Part shown: piece by piece, positions 46,618-57,150 of the stretch
Layout: the number at the start of each line of letters is the position of its first letter
How positions within the stretch are numbered: the stretch's first letter is position 1
Assembly (NCBI GenBank): GCA_013054445.1
Contig: JAAMPI010000010.1
Coordinates: forward strand, 1-64,000
DNA from: Cudoniella acicularis
Lineage: Eukaryota; Ascomycota; Leotiomycetes; Helotiales; Helotiaceae
DNA: 64,000 nt
Reading direction: 5' to 3'
Position numbers and translations under genes: made by a program
The notes under the pieces: generated by a model
Told to the model about the DNA's origin: nothing
Databases searched by the model: none
Seen by the model: the letters and a program-made list of their open reading frames with translations, nothing else

Positions 46618-49600
46618 ATGTCGGACAATTGGCAACCGCAGGTCCCTGTCGTGGAGATCAAGGCGGGTCCCACTGGGGGAGGACCGGATGGCGTGAAGGG
46701 GTCGGAAAATGAGAGCCATGGAGGGACAAGGAAGAAGATCGTGGTGGTGGGCTTGGGAATGGTGGGGATCAGCTTCATGTGAGTAGTCCTCTCGCTATCT
46801 GCCATTAAAATGCGGTGTAATTGTTGAATATTGGGCAATGGAGGGGAAGCTGGTGCTGACGACACATGTCTCACAGAGAAAAAATAATGAAGCTGGATGC
46901 GAGGCGACGGGAGTACGACATAATTGTCATCGGAGAAGAATCACATCTTGCTTACAATCGCGTGGGGTTGACAAGTTTCTTCCAGCACCGGAAAGTCGAG
47001 AATCTATATTTAAATCCAAAAGAATGGGTAATTTCTCAAGGCTTTCGTCTAATATATATTAGGAGTTAATATGAGATGAATAGTATTCAAGCTGCCCACC
47101 AGGCTCCCTCGACTATCACCTCAACACCAAAGTCACTGAGATTCATCTCGAACAGAAACTCGTATCGTGCTCGTCCGGCGAAACTGTCCCTTACGATGTC
47201 CTCGTCCTTGCCACGGGCTCAGATGCCCTTCTTCCTAAACATACACCTGGCCACGATGCTAAAGGCGTCTTCGTCTACCGCACGATTGAGGATCTGGAGA
47301 AACTAATCAATTTCTCTGCGCAGAGGAAAGGCACAGTTGGCGCTGTTGTTGGTGGAGGCTTACTTGGCCTCGAAGCTGCGAAAGCTATGATGGACCTAGA
47401 GAATTACAAGCAAGTCAAATTGATCGAAAGGAACAGGTGGGTGTTAAGTCGACAACTTGATAGTGATGCGGGTGGACTTGTTGTCGAGCAAGTGCGAGAT
47501 CTGGGTCTAGAGGTTCTGCTCAGCAAGCGAGTAGGCAAAATCGAAGTCACCGAAGATAATGCAGTGAAAGGTGTGGTATTTGAGGATGGGCAAAAGATGG
47601 GATGCTCGACTATCTGCTTTGCGATTGGCATCAAAGCTCGCGATGAACTTGCACGGAAAGCAGGAATGAAATGCGCAGATCGAGGGGGTGGAATTATTGT
47701 CAATGATGAGCTGAAGACCAGCGCTCCTGACGTCTATGCCATTGGTGAGTGTGCCAGCTGGGAGAACCAAACTTTTGGTCTCATTGCACCGGGTATTGAG
47801 ATGGCCGATGTTCTATCTTTCAACCTCACTCAAGCGAAAGTCCACTCCTACCGGAAATTCAAGCGACCTGATCTCAGCACGAAATTGAAGCTCCTAGGTG
47901 TCGAAGTCGCTAGTTTCGGTGATTTCTTCGCGGACAGAGACGGTCCTAAGCATCTCCCTGTTCGTGCTGGAAGAAACAGGGAGGGAAGCCCAGACGCCTT
48001 GCACAAACTCACCGATGGGCCAGCACCTTCTCCAGTCAAGGCCTTGACTTACAAGGATCCTTTCCAAGCTGTCTACAAGAAATACCTTTTCACGCTTGAT
48101 GGAAAATACCTCTTAGGAGGAATGATGATCGGAGATACCAAGGATTACGTCAAACTCGTCCCTATGGTTAAGAACCAGAAGATGTTAGAAGTCCCACCTA
48201 GTCAATTCATCCTTGGTGCAAGCAAAGAAGGCGATGACGGTGGTGATGACCTGGATGATGATACGCAAATTTGCTCCTGTCACAATGTCACCAAAGGCGA
48301 TGTCTGCAATGTCGTCAAAGATGGAAGCTGCAAGAGCATTGGGGATGTCAAATCTTGCACTAAAGCTGGGACTGGCTGTGGAGGTTGCATGCCGCTCGTC
48401 ACAAGCATTTTCAACTCTCAAATGAAGGCTATGGGTAACGAGGTTAAGAACCACATCTGTCCTCACCTCAACTATTCCCGTGCGGATCTCTACAACATTA
48501 TTTCCGTCAAACAGCTGAAGACTCTCGAGGAGGTGATGAAAGAAGTGGGTAATGATCCCGAGAGTCAAGGTTGTGAGGCCTGCAAGCCAAGCATTGGATC
48601 CATCTTCTCATCGCTGTATAACAAGCATGTGATGAGCAAACCACTGATGGGTTTGCAAGAAACCAATGATCGATTCTTGGGCAATATCCAGAGAAACGGC
48701 ACTTATTCTGTTGTTCCTCGAGTTAGTGCTGGAGAAATCACGCCTGATAAGCTGATTGTTATTGGAAACGTGGCCAAGAAATATAACCTTTACACTAAGA
48801 TTACTGGTGGACAGAGAATCGATATGTTTGGTGCTAAGAAGCAGGATCTTATTCCTATTTGGGAGGAGTTGATTAAGGGCGGTATGGAGTCTGGGCATGC
48901 GTATGCGAAGTCACTGCGTACAGTGAAGAGTTGTGTGGGTACGACGTGGTGTCGATATGGTATTGGAGACAGTGTAGGCATGGCTGTGCGGTTAGAGGAG
49001 AGATACAAGAGTATCAGGTCCCCACACAAGTTAAAAGGAGGAGTCAGCGGTTGCGTACGAGAATGCGCTGAAGCTCAAAACAAAGAGTAAGCTCTTTTCC
49101 AAGATCCCCAGGATGCAAACTAACAAGAAGATAGTTTCGGCCTCATAGCCTCCGACAAAGGCTTCAACATATTCGTGGGCGGTAACGGCGGTGCCTCCCC
49201 CAAACACAGCGAACTCCTCGCCAAAGACGTCCCTCCCGATGACATCGTGCCCATTCTCGATCGCTACCTCATGTTCTACATCCGCACAGCCGATAAACTA
49301 CAAAGAACAGCACGCTGGCTCGAAGCCCTCCCCGGCGGAATCAAATACCTACGCGAAGTAATCCTCGAAGATAAACTCGGGATCTGCGCCTCTCTCGAAG
49401 CGCAAATGGAAGAATTAGTTGGCACCTTCTTCGACGAGTGGGCCGAAGCCATCAAAGACCCTTCCATCCGCACCAAATTCCAACAATTCGACAACACAAC
49501 CGAAACGCTCGACACTATGGAAATGGAAACCGATCGCGGACAGACGAGACCCGTATACTGGGCCAAAGAACCCGCTAAAGAGGATTTCAAGAATACGAAA

Positions 49601-50152
49601 TGGACGAGTCTTACTTGGCAGCCGATGATTGAAGCTTCCCATTTTAAAGGTGCGGATGATACTCCCAGTGGCATTTCGGCGAATGTGAAGAGGGGTGATA
49701 CGCAGCTTGCGATTTTTAGAGTTAAAGGAAAGTGGCTTGCCAGTCAGCAGATGTGTCCTCACAAGCGGGCATTCGTGCTCTCAGACGGACTCATCGGCGA
49801 CTCGAAGGACAAACTCTGGGTTTCATGTCCGCACCACAAACGCAATTTCGAATTGACGGGTGAGCAAGCAGGGCGATGTCAGAATGATGAGGAGCTTAGC
49901 ATAGCTACGTTTCCGGCTGAGGAGAGGGAGGATGGGATGGTGTACTTGAAGTTGCCGCCTGTGCATGAGTTGGATGGTGTATTAGGGACGAAGAAGTGGA
50001 TGGTGAAGAAGGGGGAGAGTGGAGAGAGGCCGTTTGAGAAGTTGGATAGGAAGATTGGGCCGAATGGGACGAGGATGAAGGGGAGGAAGCCGGAGGCGGC
50101 GAAGGCGTTGGCTGACTGCTGGGGCCCGGGGGAGGGGAATATTGATTGGTAG
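46618..50152 (+). CDS. niiA: Assimilatory NAD(P)H nitrite reductase
   Basis: Four exons (46618-46778, 46877-47027, 47084-49086, 49135-50152) join in phase to 1110 residues, normal for fungal nitrite reductase. Order: FAD-binding fold ([10 protein letters not shown], residue ~42), second nucleotide fold ([12 protein letters not shown]), a BFD-like [2Fe-2S] domain with [12 protein letters not shown] and [11 protein letters not shown] (residues ~500-540), the siroheme/[4Fe-4S] domain with CVGTTWC and CVREC (residues ~720-773), and a C-terminal Rieske-type NirD-like domain with CPHKRAF and CPHHKRNF (residues ~980-1005). The enzyme reduces nitrite to ammonium in the cytosol. The last intron splits the codon after AEAQNK, right beside the siroheme cysteines. 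No nitrate reductase or transporter is adjacent in this window. GATA sites upstream suggest nitrogen control. Confidence 0.95.
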
Positions 50153-52657
50153 GTAGACTNGGAGGGGGAAATAGGGGGTTGGGGAAGAATGAAACTCCTG
50201 TGTAGAACAATGGATGTGGGGTTGGTTGTACATAGATTTTTATGGTGGGCTGTTTTCTCTAGATCTTAGAATGTGATGAATTCATGTGCTTGATTCTGTC
50301 ACAAACATACTGTCGAGAGAGAACGTGAAATGACACCACGTGTAACAGATGAAGCTTCCATAAGCGCAAAATGAGTCCTTCTAAAAGGCTGTAGCAAGAG
50401 CGCTATATCTTGGGCAAGTTCAGGGTGAGATGCGCACTGTCCGTAATAATTACGACCTCTACACCTATTTTCAAAAGTGATAATACACAAAAGTCGTGAA
50501 TTTAAGAATTATTGAAGCACTACATAAGTAACTATTTGTTCTCTGTTTATATAAATCAAGTGTATTAATTAAGACAGACCGGTTGGGGAGCTCGATTGAG
50601 AGAATCTTACGCGCAACACTTAAATGAATAAATATACTGTTATTTATAAAATGTTACGTAAAAATGAAGGGGTATTTTCCTTTTTTCTCTTGATTAGCTA
50701 ATATAGAGCCTTTTAATACACATCTCGTTATACGGTTAACCAGTTCTTTTTCGTGACTTGAATTTATGTGTGTACACAACACTTGCAAACATTTAAACAA
50801 CCATAAAATAAAACAACCTAAAATTCAAGCAAAGGCGGAAAAAGAAAGCCTCATATCAAATCTGATAAACGGGGCATTTTTTAGACTTTCGACTTAGGTA
50901 CGAGTCGAAGAGAAATCCTTAAAGGGTTACTTACGACCCGAGAGCCGGCCCCATCCAGCATTAGTGATCCCATCACCCCAATTCCCATTACCAAGACAGC
51001 AACTAATCTTGCGGGTGGCTGCTCCCCCACGCGATTGGCTACCGGTACTTGTTCATGAGTGGTTCAAGCGCAACCCTAAATCACTATCGTAACGGACCGC
51101 ACGTGGAATACACGAATTTCACCAACATCATCTTCAGCGGCACAGAGGGTTTGGAAGTGAGCGACCGAGCGAACACTCCTGCATGAGCTCCTTTTGAGGG
51201 GTTTTTGCAAGCGTAAAGCACCTGACGAATCGAAAAAAACAAGCAATACCCTCTGAGCTTAAGCTCCACTCTACCCCCACTACTGTACGCCCACTTTATG
51301 TGATGAGTTATAAGGTCCCTCCCGACTCCCGAAGGTTATCTGCAGCTCGGCTAGAGCCGTATTCGACCGGGGAGGATTCCAGGGGGCGCACGTTTTCTGC
51401 AGCCTTCCTCTTCGGGTCTCGCGACAATGCTAAGTAGCATTGGGGGCCGAAGCCGACAGTTTAGCTTTAAGTCTAGCAATCTCCTTCAAACTAAGCTGCT
51501 GCAAACTTTAACTTCTCTCTTCATAGCCTAAAGGTTTTGAAACCCCTATATTATATCTATGTCAACAGCTCAGAATCGAATCGCTATCATGTTTTGTGCA
51601 TCATCTCTTCTCTATTAATCAGATCGTATTCCTCGATTTCTCAACGTCGTACTGAAATAAGCAAGAATAAGCTTACTTTCGCCGCCATTTCCACTGGTTA
51701 ATTCTTGCCAGGATTGTTCTTCGTAAGTCCGAATCGAGTAGACCGAGGGGCGTGGCTTTTTTTTTTGTCACGAAGTACCTGCGAGAGCTACGATATCTCC
51801 ATGGTGGTGCTGAGGGGTTGCAGTCACAACCTAGTTGTCGTCCGATGTTTTTCAAATATTATTGGTTTACGTGGGAAACGTTGACCTCATGGTTGGGACT
51901 CAATAGCCGGATTGTCGTTCTTTGGGATGGATTCTTACCGATTACCAGGATCGCTCATGCGGTGTGATTCCACGCTGGGAATAGAACCATGTGGCCCATG
52001 CCGCACCGGGTATCTCCCTTGAAATCTCAGCAACGTTATGAAAGCAACTGCAGTTGTATCTTTCGACTATGGTTCCGATTTACGAGGTGGACATACGTCA
52101 CCCACGAGTTTGCTTCATTGTTCAGGGGCAGTTCTCATCCTGAGCTCAGCATTGCTGCGTATATTTCCCGATACCATATGTACCCCCGTATTGTCAGCGA
52201 ATCAGCGCGGGTATGAGTACTTCGAGGTGCAATAGCCTCACTGGAAATTCATGATTAGGAATGCAGGTAACCCCAATTCTCTCTGCATTTCAAGGATTCT
52301 CCTCTTCATAAGCTACGAGTATTGGTTTGTTAGACGAGCCGTCCCAAAGCCTCGGACTGATTTCTCAGGTCCAGATGCAGAAGTCTCAATTGGACCGTGT
52401 ATGCCAACCGAGAGGTCATCTTGAAAAGCTTTTGGCTTTCCCTTGGTGCTGGGAAAGATGGGATGGCCATTTGATAAGTCAAAGCGAAGCGAACTGGTGG
52501 GTGGTATCGTTTGATAGCTACCCCCTTAAAAATACCACAGGTATCAAGGGCTTAAGCTGAGAGCATATTCTCTTCTTCTATAAAGAGGCTCCTCCCTGAT
52601 CCCATCTCTCTTCATCTCTGTCATTCAGACTTCCAACCCAACCAACAACTCACCAAA
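50153..52657. other. 2.5 kb intergenic, AT-rich in part
   Basis: An ambiguous base is at 50160. The stretch 50480-50860 is AT-rich. Frames at 51752-52216 and 52327-52560 on the plus strand have no domain or splice support. The right end is the peroxidase promoter with a TATA box at 52579. Confidence 0.5.
52579..52585 (+). promoter_or_regulatory. TATA box of the heme peroxidase gene
   Basis: TATAAAG lies about 79 bases upstream of the ATG at 52658, followed by a C/T-rich leader ending in CACCAAAATG. Confidence 0.5.
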
Positions 52658-54748
52658 ATGTTGTTCCCTATCTTGCTCACTTTGGCCTCACTCTCCCAAG
52701 GTCTAAACGCTCAGGCAGTGGATGCTTTTGGCATCACTCAGTATGAAAAGATAGAGGCGATTGAACGACAGATCTTGAATCCCTTCACACTCGTGAGCGT
52801 CGTTTCTCCCTGCAGCGTCAACTTTGACGATGACCCTGCACGGGGTGAGCAGACCTCTGCAGAATGGGTCAGGATTGTGTTCCACGATATGATAACAGCA
52901 AATGCTGCTGGGCCAGGCTTAGGGTAAAAACCCTTTCTTTCTCCGTTTGGTCTTTAAATATGCTGATGAATGCAGTGGTCTTGATGCGTCTATTGGCTTT
53001 GAGTTCAATCGACCGGAGAATATTGGCATTTTTATTAATGTCACGTTGGGCCAGGTAAAACCACACTTGCCACATTTCAACATATTAGGCTAACTGGTAC
53101 AGTTCAGTCAATTTTTCAGTCCATTTTTGTCCATGGCGGATCTCATTGGAGTTGTAAGTTATTATTTCCTGTCAGCAAATATAATTTTGTTTGACGAGAG
53201 ATATAGGGAATAGCTGATGCTCTGGCTACTTGTGACCCAACTTCTCGACGTTTACCACTCCGCGTTGGTCGAATGGATGCTGCTGGGCCTGGACCTTCAG
53301 GTGTCCCAAAACCAACAGACGGTTTTGCTGTTGCTAAAGCCGCATTTGCTCAAGCGGGATTCAGCCAGTCAGAAATGATTCAGGCAGTGTAAGTGCCTCG
53401 TCGTCACTTCGTGTATTGCCAGGGCTAACCGGTTACCAGGGCATGCGGTCACTCACTGGGCGGCGTTCATCAATCCAACTTTCCGGATATTGGTATGTTC
53501 TCTTTGCCCTCATATATATTACAGTACTGATATTTGAGTTGTAGCGGATGGCGATCAGCCACTTGTCGGGTAAGCTTAATACAGCAAATATTGAACAAGC
53601 AATGCTAACAGATCAGTACCGATGGTCGAGAGTCATTTGATAGCACCCCAGCCGTTTTTGACAACGTTGGCGTCAACGAATATCTAAACGGCACTGGCCT
53701 TCAAGGTGGACCACTTGTCATTGGACCCAACGCCACAAATTCAGATCTACGCATATTTTCATCTGACGGTAATTTGACCATAAAGGCCATGTCCTCCCCT
53801 CAATCTTTCGAAAATACATGTTTCACCATTTTCGAAAAGATGATAAATACCGTACCTGCTGCAGTCACACTTTCCGATCCTATCGGCCCCAGGCCATGGA
53901 TTTTGCGAGAAAGCCATCTCGATCTCAATTCAGCTGGACTCGTCACTTTTTCAGGAACAATCACAGGCCATTCTGCCTCCCCCCTACCTGTTAATGCGTC
54001 GTACTTTTATGGAACAGTTGGAGGTGGAAACACTGGCCCAAAGCTCAGCCAGGGAGGAGGTATATACACACATCTCTACACCGCAGATCAAAACCGCATC
54101 TAATTTTTTCCATAGTTCCATATCCTCTCTTCCTGAACACCGTCATCGGTTTCAACACTATCACCGATTACTTATTCAACGATACCCTGAACAGTCCCAA
54201 TATCAACACCATCAACGTCCAGAGTTCTTACCAAGCACCAATTAATCAGAATATATTCATCTTGCCCTCCCAGAGTTTCATCGATGATATTCGCAACTCA
54301 GACGGCGTCGGTTTTGTTCAGATAAACTATGTCGTCCGTGTAGCAGTAAGTAACTCATCAACAATCCCCATCTCCTCCCCCTTCCCTTCCCCTTTCCCAC
54401 ATCAACAAACAAAACTAACCAAACCGCGCCTCCAACTAGATCCTCAAAACCCTCGCACCCACCACCGCCTCCCCAACCGCCAAAATCTGGTACGCCATCG
54501 TACAAGCCGGCAGCGTGGCCCCAGGACTAGCGGTCAAGACGTCCGGGCCCATGACTTTCAAGACCACGATCGGCGCGTACAATATTTTCCAGGTCGTGCT
54601 GACGATTGGTGATGGTGTGAATAATTTAGGTGCTGGAGAGCAGGTCTTGCAGGTTAATTTGGGGAGTACGCTTTCTAGTGCTAAGGTTAGTCCTTTGGAT
54701 CCGGTTACGTGGGCGAGTTGCTCGAATGCGAATTTACTTACTTGTTGA
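52658..54748 (+). CDS. Secreted class II-like fungal heme peroxidase
   Basis: Nine exons (52658-52923, 52976-53054, 53103-53153, 53207-53388, 53440-53492, 53545-53569, 53617-54059, 54116-54345, 54440-54748) join in phase to 545 residues. A signal peptide of about 18 residues ends in LNA. The plant-type peroxidase core has RIVFHD near residue 75 (distal Arg and His) and ACGHSLGGVH (proximal His). The C-terminal half, after the heme domain, is Asn-rich with N-glycosylation sites and has no domain I recognise, so the protein is longer than lignin peroxidases (~370 residues). It would oxidise small phenolics or similar substrates with peroxide outside the cell. Exon 6 is only 25 nt. Ligninolytic activity cannot be judged: I did not identify Mn-binding or surface Trp sites. 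Confidence 0.85.
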
Positions 54749-55242
54749 GTTCGGTGATGGGGTGCGGGTTGGTAAATGAGTGGTGAGTGGTGAGTGAGTT
54801 TGGATGATTAAGGGGGTGATATTGAGAGGTGGGTTTATGGGATTGGCTGATGGAGTCTGTTTTGGAAGGAGAGGTCTTCTTCGTAACTGCTTCCATTACT
54901 TTACGAATAGTTTTTTATAATGAAAAGTCTTTGCTACTTGAAAGCTTGACACTAACTACCTTAGATTTTTATATTCTGTAACTATCGTGTAATTTCCTCG
55001 AGCTTGATCGCAAGGACTTACTTATCGTTGGCTACCAAAGTTCTACAAACTCATGAAGTCGCGCATAACACTTCAAAATAATTAAACAACCACCAAATAA
55101 AATCGCGCTAAATTTATGCCAATGAATAATGATCAACATTTATTTTATCTTCCTAAATTTTCACAAGATTAACCAAGAGCACAGAGTTCTCATTGGATTG
55201 CAGCACTTTTACATGTGGGCACCCCTAAGCGAGCTGGAGAAA

Positions 55243-55355
55243 AAATAGCGCACCTCTCGCTAAAAGACTCCCCACAGTGGATGAACTACAGCGCATTCCC
55301 CACTGTAAAATAGCGCATGCATCGCTAAAAGACACCGCACACTGCATGATTACGG
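55243..55355. repeat. Two ~48-bp direct repeats
   Basis: Copies at about 55243-55290 and 55307-55355 share AAAATAGCGCA, TCGCTAAAAGAC and CCGCAC/CCCCAC blocks, spaced 64 bases. Between them is a related CAGCGCATTCCCCACTG segment. Confidence 0.7.
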
Positions 55356-55630
55356 CACACTTATGTATTGTAACTCGTGGACTGTAGCACTTACAAAATC
55401 ACAACAGATATTAATATTTAACTCCAAGCCCTCTCTTCCTCTATGATTCCCCAAGTATGCAATCCAATCAAAAACTCATTTCAATGAGCTACACGATGCC
55501 TAAGATCACGCAGCCGCCTCGATTCCGCCAGTGCTGTCACGGGCGTTACGGTCCTCGAAGGTAAAAAGGGTTTTATATCACGGCGTGTGTACTCTTTGAT
55601 CGTGAACTAACCACCCCTTTTGTGGATGTG

Positions 55631-55926
55631 TGCAGTGGTGGAAATTAGGTCAGCATCGTCAAAAAGGGGGTATAAATCGAGCCAATGAGTATAAACAAGA
55701 TGTCATAATAGGCAGAAATGGGGTGAAAATCAGGCCAACGAGTAATGATTAAGTAGTCACAATAGCCAGAAACGGGGTGGAAATTGGGCTAGTGAGTATA
55801 AATAATACGTTACATTTGTCAAAAAGGGGGTGGAAATTGGACAAATGAGTATCGACGTCCTCATAGTCGGAAAGAGGGTAGGAATCAGGCCAACGAGTAT
55901 TAATAAGATGTCCCAATAGCCAGAAC
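55631..55926. repeat. Degenerate ~53-bp tandem repeat, about five copies
   Basis: Each copy reads roughly CAGAAANGGGGTGGAAATNGGNCNANNGAGTAT followed by about 20 bases with AAGATGTCACAATAGC. Copies begin near 55659, 55712, 55766, 55818 and 55868, with a partial copy before the first. Copies differ by substitutions and small gaps, so the array is old. Confidence 0.75.
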
Positions 55927-55999
55927 CAAGTTTAACCAACCTCCCAAACCCCTTTTACTCACTCTTCAGTAACCACCCCAAAAACCTACCATAGCAATC

Positions 56000-57150
56000 C
56001 AATCACTCGCTTTCAACACTGCGATCTACTACATTTCTTCACCTACTAATTACACTCCTAAGAACTACTCATGCTGCGCCATCAGAGAACCAAGCGTGGC
56101 TCGTAGATTGTATCAATGAAAGGGGCGTGAACCATTCCGAGATAGCACTCTATCCCGGCTGGCCAAATGGCTATCCAAGTTTCACGGTTCTTGTCCGTAC
56201 GAAAGACAACAGCACCGCTGCTTGGGGGTATTCCCAGATCAAAGAGATGCTTTCAGATGGCGATGCCTTCTCGGTATCTGATATGGCGCTCCCTTTTGTT
56301 CAGAATGGCTTCAAGGTTCCCGCAAAGTTGGGCCAAAATGATGTAGTTTGTTCGCCCCAGGTGGTCAAAGATCTGTACACACGAAATTCGACCGGTCAGT
56401 TTGCTCGTCTGTTTTCCAGTGCGCCGATCCTGATTTCACCAAAGACGTCAATATACGGCAACAAGCGGACGACATGATGCCGGCACAGCATACAATGATA
56501 AGGTCGACCTCGGCTTCTTCCAATACTGCTGGTGGGACAAGCATTACCTTTTTAGCCTACAGCGACACGGTAGTCTTAGACGGGACGCTCTCGAATGCTG
56601 ATATCTTCTCAGGCATCTGGAACCAACGAAACGATCTCTATTTCCTCGGTGATAAGATGAACTTCAGGCCCTGCATTCCCTTCGACTAAGGACAATGCAC
56701 TATTCAGTTTACCGGACATGGAGACATCCCATGGACGACAATGAACGGTCTTTCAAATACCCTGATCGACGTCGCAGGAAAACCCGGCTTTCTTCAATAC
56801 ACCACCTCAAAAAGCCTTGAATGCACCGATCTTTGCCCTGACTCGCGTCCTGGCGTCACTCCAAAATGCTGTGAGAATTCATGAGTCACTCACGCAGACT
56901 CAAATCCCTACCAGAGTTGATCTTCAAGCCATCAATGGGCCACCAGCAGGTTCTGGCCGGAAACCGAGCGACCAAGGAATGCTTTCTTATTTCATTGAGT
57001 GTTCGGTCAGCACATTCAATTTAGGATGCCTCATATGCAACCTTTTGCAAGACGTGACGGAGGTAGGCATTTTTGCGCCGGAAGTAGGGACATACTTTGG
57101 GGTTGCAAACTTGGTTGTTGACATGGCTTGTCAAGTTCCGGGTTGTTGAT
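56000..57150 (+). pseudogene. Decayed gene for a secreted cysteine-containing protein
   Basis: The plus strand holds a coherent but broken protein of unknown family. A signal-peptide-like stretch (FLHLLITLLRTTHA) near 56030-56090 has no in-frame ATG. Frame A continues through LYPGWPNGYPSFTVLVRTKD to about 56390. The frame then shifts and continues (VCSSVFQCADPDFTKDVN) to a TAA at 56687-56689. Beyond the stop the same frame is still protein-like (CTIQFTGHGDIPWTTM ... CPDSRPGVTPKCC) to 56886. Another Cys-containing frame follows at about 56995-57149 (STFNLGCLICNLL ... ACQVPGC). Missing start, one frameshift and one stop argue for a pseudogene; an undetected intron could explain the shift. Function not recognised. 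Confidence 0.55.

Larger units (their letters stand above)
54749..55990. other. Gene-free, repeat-bearing interval
   Basis: Holds the peroxidase 3' region, an AT-rich patch near 54900-55180 and two groups of degenerate repeats (listed separately). No coding frame supported. Confidence 0.55.
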
